From NCBI GenBank assembly GCA_947629965.1, contig CANRFS010000034.1:1-11208 (forward strand): a stretch of DNA of 11,208 nucleotides, read 5' to 3'. This DNA comes from an uncultured Clostridia bacterium (GTDB lineage Bacteria; Bacillota; Clostridia; TANB77; CAG-508). The notes below the pieces were generated by a model. That model did not search any database and had not been told where the DNA came from. It saw nothing but the letters and a program-made list of their open reading frames with translations. Positions within the stretch are counted from its first letter, which is position 1. Each line of letters starts with the position of its first letter. Below are positions 1 through 6,044 of this stretch, piece after piece. A program made the translations under genes and the position numbers.

Positions 1-234
1 GATGAACCTAATATTCCAATAGAAGATTTGCAAAAAATTAAAATACCAGTTCATGTTTTAGCAGGAGAGAAAGATGTAGTTAAGTTAGAACATACAAAAT
101 TAATTTCAAATAATATAAAAAATAGTACACTTGAAATAGTAAAAAAGGAAAAACATGGGAGTTATATAATTCATTCTGATAAAATATATAATATTATAAA
201 AAAGTATATAAATATGTTAACAAACAAAGAATAG
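1..234 (+). CDS. Alpha/beta hydrolase, C-terminal fragment (5' end outside the window)
   Basis: The reading frame is open from the first base and ends at a TAG, giving 77 residues. The sequence IPVHVLAGEKDVV followed about 35 residues later by KHGSYI matches the end of the alpha/beta hydrolase fold: a beta strand leading to the acidic catalytic residue (Asp in GEKD), then the catalytic His just before the last helix. The nucleophile elbow and N-terminal part lie outside the window, so the substrate cannot be told. It is the only plus-strand gene here. I see no clear U-tract terminator directly after it, so its transcript may run on into the structured region at 580-985. The fold call is fairly sure; the specific enzyme is unknown. 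Confidence 0.7.
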   Translation, partial: DEPNIPIEDLQKIKIPVHVLAGEKDVVKLEHTKLISNNIKNSTLEIVKKEKHGSYIIHSDKIYNIIKKYINMLTNKE

Positions 235-608
235 AGAGAGTAGGAGAGAGGCAGTTTTGAAAAATGGATATCTTAAATTAAATAAAAATTAATAAAATTT
301 CAAAATTAAGATTTTGAAAAATTTATTTTACGAACATTAAATTTCAAAACCGAACATTTGTTGTAATTAAAATTTTAGAAATTTAAATGTAATTTTATAA
401 ATATTTAATAAAATTTAAAATAAATTTCTAATTATAACATTATAAAATAATTTTATTTTATAAAGCTTCAAAATCAATTTTAAGACATTTTTACATTTAA
501 CTAATAAAGTTAATCATTTGAAATTTAATTTGAATATTTATAAATTAATACTAATATAATGTAAATTTACTAAAATATTGTAAAATCAATGATTTTTGAA
601 AAATACTG

Positions 609-681
609 AAAAATGGCTAAAAAAACGACGCACGAGAATCGATTTTAAGCCGTTTTTTAAAAAAGGTAATATAACTTGTTG
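609..681 (+). ncRNA. Structured RNA element, copy 1
   Basis: A 10-bp stem pairs 609-618 with 648-657 (one U·G pair, at 614/652). It encloses an inner A/U-rich stem and the apical block GACGCACGAGAATC at 627-640. A second conserved block ending in TTGTTG follows at 658-681. The wobble would be an A-C mismatch in a minus-strand transcript, which favours the plus strand. Over 627-681 it matches copy 2 (791-845) at 41 of 55 positions by my count. I do not recognise the family. The stem followed by TTTTTT could also work as a terminator on the plus strand. Confidence 0.5.
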
Positions 682-771
682 TCTATAAAATTGAGCAAAA
701 TACTGAAATCCAAGGATTTCATAAATTTTTATAAAAACATTTTAATAAATTATAAAATGATAATAAATAAC

Positions 772-845
772 TAGAAACCTTAAAAATATTGACGCGTGAG
801 AATCAAGTATAAGAGGTTTTTATAAAAAAGACATATAGTTTGTTG
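772..845 (+). ncRNA. Structured RNA element, copy 2
   Basis: It has the same architecture as copy 1. A 10-bp stem pairs 772-781 with 813-822, with wobbles at 774/820 and 781/813. The apical block GACGCGTGAGAATC is at 791-804, and the trailing block ending in TTGTTG at 841-845. Two G-C pairs of copy 1 (615/651, 616/650) are C-G here (778/816, 779/815), and the C-G at 617/649 is U-A at 780/814. The stem is therefore kept while its bases change on both sides. Function and family are unknown. Confidence 0.5.
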
Positions 846-855
846 AGTGAGAAAG

Positions 856-941
856 GCTGTAAAAGGCTTAAAAACAGCGAGATAGGACCTTACATCAAAA
901 AAGTCCTATCTCTATTTGCGCAAAAGTTTCATTTTGTGCAA
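856..941 (+). other. Row of three hairpins downstream of structured element copy 2
   Basis: GCTGT/ACAGC pairs 856-860 with 874-878. It is followed without a gap by the perfect 10-bp stem GAGATAGGAC/GTCCTATCTC (879-888 with 903-912), and then by the 10-bp stem TTGCGCAAAA/TTTTGTGCAA (916-925 with 932-941), which holds one G·U pair at 920/937. That wobble again fits a plus-strand RNA. Read on the minus strand, the 879-912 stem is followed by GCTGTTTTT, so it could also be a terminator for rho. Both uses are possible at once. Confidence 0.55.
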
Positions 942-961
942 TGTTGTGTCTAGAAAAGTTA

Positions 962-982
962 GGTATATTTTTTTAATATACC
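962..982 (-). terminator. Hairpin just downstream of rho
   Basis: GGTATATT (962-969) pairs perfectly with AATATACC (975-982) around a 5-base loop, 8 bases past the rho stop. The minus-strand sequence after it is TAACTTTTC, a poor U-tract, so this is a weak terminator or an RNA 3'-end stabiliser. A stronger stem-loop with a TTTTT run lies further on, at 879-912. Confidence 0.4.
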
Positions 983-990
983 CCTCTCTC

Positions 991-2289
991 TTATTTATTA
1001 TTTTTGAAAAATATTCTCATTCTTTCTAAAAATTCTTCATTAGATTTGGTTGTAAGCATTTGATCTATTAATTGTTCTGTCATTTCTTGAGTAGACATAT
1101 TAGACATTGCTTTTCTTAACGCAAATACAGTTTCTAGTTCGTCTTTTGAAAGTAATAATTCTTCTTTTCTTGTTCCTGATTTATTTATGTCAATTGCTGG
1201 GAAAATACGTTTTTCTGAAAGTTTTCGGTCTAAATGTACTTCCATATTTCCTGTTCCCTTGAATTCTTCGAATATTACATCATCCATTCTGCTTCCTGTA
1301 TCAACTAATGCAGTTGCAAGTATTGTTAAGCTTCCTGCATCTTCTGTATTTCTTGCTGCACCGAAAAATCTTTTAGGTTTATGTAGAGCACTAGGATCTA
1401 ATCCTCCTGAAAGAGTTCTTCCAGATGTTGGTATAACTAGGTTATATGCTCTTGCAAGTCTTGTTATACTATCTAATAATATTACAACATCTTTGTTTTG
1501 TTCTGTTAATCTCTTAGCCCTTTCTAAAACCATTTCTGCTACTTTTACATGATGCTCAGGTACTTCATCAAATGTTGAATATATTACATCACCTTTAATA
1601 GATCTTTTCATATCTGTTACTTCTTCTGGTCTTTCGTCTATTAATAAAACTATTAATTCAACTTCTGGATTATTTGTTGTTATACTGTTTGCAATTTTTT
1701 TAAGTATTGTAGTTTTTCCTGCTTTAGGTGGTGCAACTATCATTCCTCTTTGTCCTTTTCCTATTGGAGATAATAAATCCATAAGTCTCATAGTGTATTC
1801 TGAAGATGTTGTTTCTAAACTTAATTTTTTATTTGGATAAATAGGAGTTAAATCATCAAAATGAGGTCTTTTCATCGCTTTCTCTGGATGCTCTCCATTT
1901 ACCTCTCCTACATATATTAATGCTGGAAATTTCTCTCCTTCTTTCGGAGTTCTTTTTATCCCTTTAACTTTATCCCCTGTATCTAATCTAAACCTTTTTA
2001 TTTGGACAGGTGAAATATAAACATCTTTTGGTGTTGGTAAATAATTTTCACCTCTTAAAAATCCATATCCATCTGGAAGTACTTCTAATATTCCTTCTAC
2101 AAATTCGTCGCCTTCACTTGTAAGCTTGTACTCATTTTCTGAAGAATTAGAATCCTTTTTGACATCTATACTTTCATTTTTGTTTAATAAAGAAACTATC
2201 TCTTCCTTTTTTAATTTTGATAAGTTTTTTAACCCCTTTTCTTTTGCTCTTGCTTTTAAATCTGATAAGCTTAGATTTTCAAGCTCCAT
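991..2289 (-). CDS. rho: Transcription termination factor Rho
   Basis: The product is the hexameric RNA helicase/ATPase that ends transcription at Rho-dependent sites. Its 432 residues are close to the usual 420-440. Residues 1-36 form the Rho N-terminal helical (SAP-like) domain. A lysine/serine linker of about 20 residues follows. The cold-shock-type RNA-binding domain is at about 60-130 (GILEVLPDGYGFLRG). The ATPase domain fills the rest, with Walker A APPKAGKT at 186-193 and Walker B DVVILLDS at 267-274. The conserved SGGLDPSALHKPKRFFGAAR and GTGNMEVHLDR stretches follow. The ATG is preceded by AGGGGGT at normal spacing. It is the last gene read from the yabP-yabQ-divIC side; the 140-bp gap and the hairpin at 2395-2428 suggest it can be transcribed separately, although I see no convincing promoter. 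The insert between the N-terminal and RNA-binding domains is short. Confidence 0.97.
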   Translation of the reverse strand: MELENLSLSDLKARAKEKGLKNLSKLKKEEIVSLLNKNESIDVKKDSNSSENEYKLTSEGDEFVEGILEVLPDGYGFLRGENYLPTPKDVYISPVQIKRFRLDTGDKVKGIKRTPKEGEKFPALIYVGEVNGEHPEKAMKRPHFDDLTPIYPNKKLSLETTSSEYTMRLMDLLSPIGKGQRGMIVAPPKAGKTTILKKIANSITTNNPEVELIVLLIDERPEEVTDMKRSIKGDVIYSTFDEVPEHHVKVAEMVLERAKRLTEQNKDVVILLDSITRLARAYNLVIPTSGRTLSGGLDPSALHKPKRFFGAARNTEDAGSLTILATALVDTGSRMDDVIFEEFKGTGNMEVHLDRKLSEKRIFPAIDINKSGTRKEELLLSKDELETVFALRKAMSNMSTQEMTEQLIDQMLTTKSNEEFLERMRIFFKNNK

Positions 2290-2394
2290 ATTTGTATACC
2301 CCCTATAATATATTTATTTATATTTATATTTTAAATTTTGGAAAAACAAAGAATTAAATTATTTATAAAACGAAAAAACTAGTTATAAACATTA

Positions 2395-2428
2395 ATTAGG
2401 TAAGATTATAATATTTTTCTTACCTAAT
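2395..2428 (-). terminator. Hairpin after divIC
   Basis: ATTAGGTAAGA (2395-2405) and TCTTACCTAAT (2418-2428) form a perfect 11-bp stem starting one base past the divIC stop codon. The minus-strand bases after the stem are TAATG, not a U-run, so it is a poor intrinsic terminator. It may act instead as a 3'-end stabiliser, or as a structured element in the rho leader. Confidence 0.45.
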
Positions 2429-2429
2429 A

Positions 2430-2714
2430 TTAATTTCCTTTATCTATATATACTCTTTCATTTGGTAAATACATATCCAATTTTTCTCTTGCTATTTCTT
2501 CTATATATTTTTTAGAATTTATATTAGCCTTTGTTGTTTCTAAAGTTTCTTGATATGCCAATTGTTTATTTAATTGTTCTGAATAATAATTTTGAGCAGT
2601 TTTATAAGAATTTAACGTTTTTTGTTGTCCTATAAAAATATATGCAATGTAAGCCAAAATAGCAAAAAATAGCAATTTTTTACATATTTTCTTTGCTTCA
2701 AATCGTTTTTTCAT
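2430..2714 (-). CDS. divIC: Septum formation initiator, DivIC/FtsB family
   Basis: This is a 94-residue bitopic membrane protein of the DivIC/FtsB family, which joins FtsL and DivIB/FtsQ in the division complex. A basic N-terminus (about 1-13) is followed by one membrane segment (about 14-29, LLFFAILAYIAYIFIG). A coiled-coil-like stretch comes next (about 30-65), and then the family's C-terminal motif EEIAREKLDMYLPNERVYI (about 71-90). The place after yabP and yabQ is the classic Firmicute order. The start ATG follows AAGGAGAG with good spacing. A TATAAT at 2754-2759 upstream suggests it may also have its own promoter, but I see no good -35 box. The family is confident; in Clostridia the symbols divIC and ftsB are used loosely. 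Confidence 0.88.
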   Translation of the reverse strand: MKKRFEAKKICKKLLFFAILAYIAYIFIGQQKTLNSYKTAQNYYSEQLNKQLAYQETLETTKANINSKKYIEEIAREKLDMYLPNERVYIDKGN

Positions 2715-2779
2715 CTGTATCTCTCCTTAAGTAAAGTTAAAATATATAATTTCATTATATACTATATATTTCAACAAAA

Positions 2780-3268
2780 TTAAACGAAATCCTTCCTAGA
2801 TTCATTTTTTTTCTTTTTTAAAAACAAACTTTTAAAATTTATCCTAAAAACTGACAAAAACTTTTTAAAATTTATAAATAAAAATGTTGTTGGTTTAAAT
2901 ATTATTTTCTTTAGTATTTTAAATAAGATTTCTAATGGTTTTATAAATATATAATTAGCAATATTTTTGATAAAATTAATTATATACAAATTAATTTTTA
3001 TGAAAATTTTGCTAAATATAAGCATATATATTATTACTCCAATGCCTATTCCTACAAATATAAATCCTCTCAAATGTCCATTCGTAAATTTAAAAATCGA
3101 ATATAAAATTATTAATGCCGTTATAATCCAAAAAAGGATATCTTCTATATATGTAATAATATCAGTCGTTTTAAAAGATTTTCTAAGTATCCTAAAAAAA
3201 TCAAATAAAATAGAAATTAAAAAGCCATTTAATATAAAAATTATAAATAAATATACCTGATTTTCCAA
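2780..3268 (-). CDS. yabQ: Spore cortex biosynthesis protein YabQ
   Basis: The 162-residue membrane protein has hydrophobic segments at about 4-24, 39-61 and 70-95, then a lysine-rich, strongly basic C-terminal half with further hydrophobic stretches. This layout and its place between yabP and divIC identify it as YabQ, which in Bacillus is made in the mother cell under sigma-E, sits in the outer forespore membrane and is needed for cortex formation. It starts with TTG. AAGGTGAT lies at the right distance upstream and overlaps the yabP stop codon, so the two genes are probably translationally coupled. Sequence conservation in this family is low, so context carries much of the call. Confidence 0.85.
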   Translation of the reverse strand: MENQVYLFIIFILNGFLISILFDFFRILRKSFKTTDIITYIEDILFWIITALIILYSIFKFTNGHLRGFIFVGIGIGVIIYMLIFSKIFIKINLYIINFIKNIANYIFIKPLEILFKILKKIIFKPTTFLFINFKKFLSVFRINFKSLFLKKKKNESRKDFV

Positions 3269-3277
3269 GCTATCACC

Positions 3278-3574
3278 TTATTTAAATATCTTACCTAAAA
3301 GAGATGCTCCCTTTTTATCTATATCTTTATCTGAATAAGCCATACTAGATATATCTCCTTCTATAACTACCTCAGATGTATCAATACTTAATTTATTTAT
3401 TTTTAAATTTTCACCTTTTACATTTAATAAACCTAAATCTGTTTCTACAATTACTACTTGATCATCAAAACTTAATACATCTAAAACTCCAGAAATACTA
3501 AGCTTTTCTCTATTTTCTAATACTAAATTTTGTATTACTGTATTAGACAAACTTTTTCTTTCTTCAATAGTCAT
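3278..3574 (-). CDS. yabP: Sporulation protein YabP
   Basis: The 98-residue protein begins MTIEERKSLSNTVIQNLVLENREKL when written in two steps (MTIEERKSLSN, then TVIQNLVLENREKL) and contains GVLDVLSFDDQVVIVETDLGLLNVKG, again a hallmark of the YabP/YqfC family: SGVLDVLSFDDQ followed by TDLGLLNVKG. YabP is a small soluble sporulation protein of the mother cell. The start at 3574 is chosen over an upstream in-frame ATG at 3619 because AAGGAGG lies 8 bases before it and the family begins there. It opens the yabP-yabQ-divIC cluster. A 7-bp hairpin (3599-3617) lies in its leader. I could not find a convincing sigma-E promoter by eye. Confidence 0.88.
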   Translation of the reverse strand: MTIEERKSLSNTVIQNLVLENREKLSISGVLDVLSFDDQVVIVETDLGLLNVKGENLKINKLSIDTSEVVIEGDISSMAYSDKDIDKKGASLLGKIFK

Positions 3575-3598
3575 AAGAATTTCCTCCTTCAAAATATA

Positions 3599-3617
3599 GA
3601 AGAGTTTCGTACTCTTC
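3599..3617 (-). promoter_or_regulatory. Small hairpin in the yabP leader
   Basis: GAAGAGT (3599-3605) and ACTCTTC (3611-3617) form a perfect 7-bp stem with a 5-base loop, ending 6 bases before the AAGGAGG ribosome binding site of yabP. It could affect translation initiation or mRNA stability. No alternative pairing that hides the binding site is visible, so a switch is not supported. Confidence 0.3.
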
Positions 3618-3674
3618 ACTTTTCACTTTAATATATATATTCAGATCTTGTCTTATTTAGAACAAAATATATTT

Positions 3675-3697
3675 GATTTTTCCTATTCAATAAAAAA
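3675..3697. repeat. 23-nt repeat beside a terminator, copy A
   Basis: On the plus strand it reads GATTTTTCCTATTC then AATAAAAAA. It matches 5990-6012 at 22 of 23 positions. On the minus strand both copies sit directly after an intrinsic terminator stem, starting with the U-tract itself and going on through ATTGAATAGG. The shared part is longer than a U-tract requires. Confidence 0.6.
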
Positions 3698-3751
3698 GGC
3701 AGAGGACAGATTTCATTGAATTTTAATTTTCAATAAAACGAGTCCTCTGCC
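3692..3751 (-). terminator. Intrinsic terminator of purH
   Basis: GGCAGAGGAC (3698-3707) pairs perfectly with GTCCTCTGCC (3742-3751), and the minus-strand RNA continues with TTTTTT. The 34-base interior contains a second stem, ATTGAA (3715-3720) with TTCAAT (3729-3734), so the structure is a two-storey hairpin. It begins about 19 bases past the purH stop and separates purH from yabP. Confidence 0.9.
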
Positions 3752-3769
3752 ATATTTATTAAATTTTAA

Positions 3770-5321
3770 TTAATGTCTGAAATGTCTCATATGTGTAAAT
3801 ATCATTGCTATTCCGTATTCATTACATTTATCTATTGAAGCTTGATCTTGCTTTGCTCCACCTGGTTGAATTATTGCTGTTATTCCTGCTTCATGAGCTG
3901 CTTCTACACAGTCTGAGAATGGGAAAAATGCGTCTGATGCAAGAACTGCACCTTTTGTTACTCCTTCTCCTATTAATTCATTTGCATGCTCTATTGACTG
4001 TTTTGTTGCCCATATTCTATTTACTTGTCCCGGTCCAATTCCTAATGATTGCTTATCTTTTCCTATTGCTATACCATTTGATTTTACATATTTAACTATT
4101 TTCCATGTAAACATTAAATCTTCTAATTCTTTATCTGTTGGTTTTCTATTTGTTACTACTTCGTATTCATCAAGTAGCTCTGAATCTATTGTTTGAAGTA
4201 TAATACCTCCATTTATCTTTTTAATATCATAAGAACCCTTTGGCTGTTTTACAGTTATGCTAGGTAATAAAAGAATTCTTAAATTAGGCTTTACTTTTAA
4301 TATTTCTAATGCTTTTTCTGAATAAGATGGTGCGACAACCACTTCTAAGAATATTTCTTTCATTTCATTTGCCATTTCTTCTGTTACCTCACGGTTAACT
4401 ACAACAATTCCACCAAATATTGATGTTTTATCTGCATTAAATGCCTTTTGCCATGCTTTATAAATACTTTTCTTATCACTACCTACTCCGGCATGGATTT
4501 CCGTGCTTACAAGCAACTACTGTTGGTTCATCAAATTCTTTTAATAGTTCTAATGCACCGTTTGTGTCATTTATATTATTAAATGATAATTCCTTTCCAT
4601 TTAATTGTTTAGCAATTGTAAGTGATCCTTCACATTTTCCTATCTCTTTATATAAAGCTCCTATTTGATGAGGATTTTCTCCGTATCTCATTTCTTGAAC
4701 TTTTTCATAAGTTAGAGTTAATTCTTGTGGAAGGCTTTCGTCTTTTCTTTCATCTTTTAAATATTTACAAATCATAGCATCATAACTTGCTGTGTGTTCA
4801 AATACTTTATTCATTAAATAGAATTTTGTATCTAATGATACTTTACCATTTTGTTTTAATTCTGTAAGAACTTTTTCATAGTCGTTAGGGTCTGTAATTA
4901 CTGTTACATCTTGATAGTTTTTTGCTGCACTTCTAAGCATTGTAGGTCCACCTATATCTATATTTTCAACTGCCTCTTCCCTTTTAACATTTTCTTTTAA
5001 TATTGTTTGTTTGAAAGGATATAAATTAACAACAACAAAATCTATTGTATCTACATCTAAATCTTGTAATTGTTTCATATGATTAGGATTACTTCTCATT
5101 GCTAAAATTCCTGCATGTACTTTTGGATGAAGAGTTTTAACTCTGCCATCTAAACATTCGGGGAAACCTGTAAGTTCAGAGATTTCTATTGCTTTTACTC
5201 CTTCTTCTTTTAATTTTTTGTATGTACCACCTGTTGAAATAATTTCAATTCCCATACTCTCTAATTCTTTTGCAAATTCTACTATTCCTGTTTTATCAGA
5301 AACGCTAATTAATGCTTTCAC
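3770..5321 (-). pseudogene. purH: Bifunctional AICAR transformylase/IMP cyclohydrolase, split by a one-base insertion
   Basis: PurH makes the last two steps of IMP synthesis. The N-terminal frame (5321 to about 4480) begins MKALISVSDKTGI, with the IMP cyclohydrolase STGGT (29-33) and TLHPKVHAGIL (63-73). It runs into the transformylase domain (RYGENPHQ 212-219, catalytic KH 272-273), then stops at KHGNPCRSR. The C-terminal frame resumes with GVGSDKKSIYKAW and ends in the family's MRHFRH. One extra base (one of the two G's at 4490-4491 on the plus strand) explains the break: removing it restores NPCGVG and gives about 516 residues, the normal length. Start GTG follows AAGGAGGT. Own promoter (5378-5406) and terminator are intact. 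No other lesion is visible, so this is either a very recent mutation or a sequencing error; the enzyme would be inactive as written. Confidence 0.92.
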
Positions 5322-5377
5322 TTTAAAACTACCTCCTTAAAATACAATAAAATTTTCTCTTTTCATTTTGCAACTTC

Positions 5378-5406
5378 ATTATATTACAAAAAAAATAATA
5401 ATACAA
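5378..5406 (-). promoter_or_regulatory. Promoter of purH
   Basis: On the minus strand, TTGTAT (5401-5406) and TATAAT (5378-5383) are separated by exactly 17 bases, 57 bases before the purH start. It lies just past the toxin stop codon, so purH need not depend on the toxin-antitoxin promoter. No purine riboswitch is visible in the short leader. Confidence 0.65.
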
Positions 5407-5408
5407 CA

Positions 5409-5690
5409 TTAATATTCAATATAATTTTGCTTACAATTTACAATTGAATCTATATAAATTACATTATTATTGATAAAATATATAATTAAATAATTTTTGC
5501 TAAATAATATTTTTCTGTATGAACTATTTATTGAAATTTTAGGATACATATAAGGAAATAAATATAAAGATTGAATAGCAGAATTAAAATCTTCTAAGAA
5601 TTTTTGGCTGTTTGAAATGCTATATCTACGTTTATAAATAGAAATTAGATATAAGTCATCTCTTGCTTTATTGGAAATAAATATTTTCAT
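5409..5690 (-). CDS. ParE/RelE-superfamily toxin
   Basis: The 93-residue protein fits the ParE/RelE fold: an N-terminal strand (MKIFISNKA), two helices with ARDDLYLISIYKRR and QKFLEDFNSAIQSLYLFPY, and then the strand-rich half YRKILFSKNYLIIYFI...VIYIDSIVNCKQNY. The LFPYMYP turn and the YLIIY strand are typical. Such toxins act either on DNA gyrase (ParE) or by cutting mRNA in the ribosome (RelE). The helix-rich N-terminal half is more ParE-like, but no target is proved. It begins three bases after the antitoxin stop, with AAAGGAG inside the end of the antitoxin gene, so the pair is co-expressed. The usual final His of the family motif is replaced (NCKQ). Confidence 0.75.
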   Translation of the reverse strand: MKIFISNKARDDLYLISIYKRRYSISNSQKFLEDFNSAIQSLYLFPYMYPKISINSSYRKILFSKNYLIIYFINNNVIYIDSIVNCKQNYIEY

Positions 5691-5693
5691 TTA

Positions 5694-5858
5694 TTATAAG
5701 TTTTCTCCTTTTATTATTTTTTTCATATTGTTTAATACTTCTTCAATTGGAGTACCCATATTTCCAATTAATCTATCTTTTTGTGCAGCTTTTATATCTT
5801 TCTCTATTTTTTTATTTATAGATTTTGTTAGTATAGCTGTGTTACCTTTTAAATTCAT
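5694..5858 (-). CDS. Small antitoxin partner of the ParE/RelE toxin
   Basis: The 54-residue protein starts MNLKGNTAILTKSINKKIEK and is followed by IKAAQKDRLIGN and PIEEVLNNMKKIIKGENL. It is short, charged and mostly helical, as antitoxins of RelE/ParE pairs are. The last part (PIEEVLNNMKKII) would be the toxin-binding helix, and the first part may be a short DNA-binding segment. I do not recognise a named family; the function rests on its position directly before the toxin. The ATG at 5858 is chosen because GGGAGG lies at good distance. An in-frame TTG at 5897, with its own AAGGGGG, could add 13 residues. Transcribed from the promoter at 5922-5950. Confidence 0.65.
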   Translation of the reverse strand: MNLKGNTAILTKSINKKIEKDIKAAQKDRLIGNMGTPIEEVLNNMKKIIKGENL

Positions 5859-5921
5859 TTTACAATCCTCCCTTCTATATGAAATTATATTTCTCAACTT
5901 AATCCCCCTTTTATAAATTTT

Positions 5922-5950
5922 ATTATATATTATTACAGTTCTTTTATCAA
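5922..5950 (-). promoter_or_regulatory. Promoter of the toxin-antitoxin pair
   Basis: TTGATA (5945-5950, minus strand) and TATAAT (5922-5927) are 17 bases apart, a near-consensus promoter 63 bases before the antitoxin ATG. I see no clear palindromic operator overlapping it, so autoregulation by the antitoxin is not shown. Confidence 0.65.
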
Positions 5951-5989
5951 TAATAATCGTTCGACAAAATAATACATAGAAAAATCTTC

Positions 5990-6012
5990 GATTTTCCCTA
6001 TTCAATAAAAAA
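5990..6012. repeat. 23-nt repeat beside a terminator, copy B
   Basis: On the plus strand it reads GATTTTCCCTATTC then AATAAAAAA. It is one base different from 3675-3697 and placed in the same way, directly behind a minus-strand terminator stem. Confidence 0.6.
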
Positions 6013-6031
6013 AGACGAGAAAACTCGTCTT
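6005..6031 (-). terminator. Intrinsic terminator of the 6045-6752 gene
   Basis: AAGACGAG (6012-6019) and CTCGTCTT (6024-6031) form a perfect 8-bp stem with a 4-base loop, followed on the minus strand by TTTTTTT. It lies 13 bases past the stop codon and shields the toxin-antitoxin pair from read-through. Confidence 0.92.
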
Positions 6032-6044
6032 AATATTTTTATTA

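Larger units (their letters stand above)
235..990. other. 756-bp intergenic region without a gene
   Basis: No frame here looks like a protein. The left part (235-575) is nearly pure A/T with scattered short repeats. It includes CGAACATT at 331 and CGAACATTTG at 351. The right part (580-985) is more GC-rich in patches and full of inverted repeats: hairpins at 582-596, 609-657, 705-720, 772-822, 856-878, 879-912, 916-941 and 962-982. The hydrolase (+) and rho (-) converge on this region, so it may hold the 3' ends of both transcripts as well as a separate structured RNA. A possible plus-strand promoter is TTGAAT at 530-535 with TATAAT at 555-560, but the 19-base spacer is long and such matches are cheap in this base composition. 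Confidence 0.7.

Noticed and set aside
609..845. CRISPR array
   Set aside because: Only two diverged copies 164 bases apart with compensating changes; no regular repeat-spacer pattern.
609..845. Tandem guanidine-II riboswitch
   Set aside because: That class has two short hairpins with ACGR loops close together before a gene; here the apical sequence, stem size and spacing differ, and the next gene on that side is on the other strand.
1187..1552. 121-codon open frame on the plus strand inside rho
   Set aside because: It is a shadow of rho on the opposite strand, with no ribosome binding site and no recognisable protein features.
3575..3619. Upstream ATG extending YabP by 15 residues
   Set aside because: It has no ribosome binding site and overlaps the leader hairpin, while the start at 3574 has AAGGAGG and fits the family.
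3805..4095. Leucine-rich open frame on the plus strand inside purH
   Set aside because: The long runs of Leu arise from the complement of purH codons; no start signal.
5898..6005. Long N-terminal extension of the antitoxin frame
   Set aside because: It crosses the promoter at 5922-5950 and two good ribosome binding sites stand further downstream.
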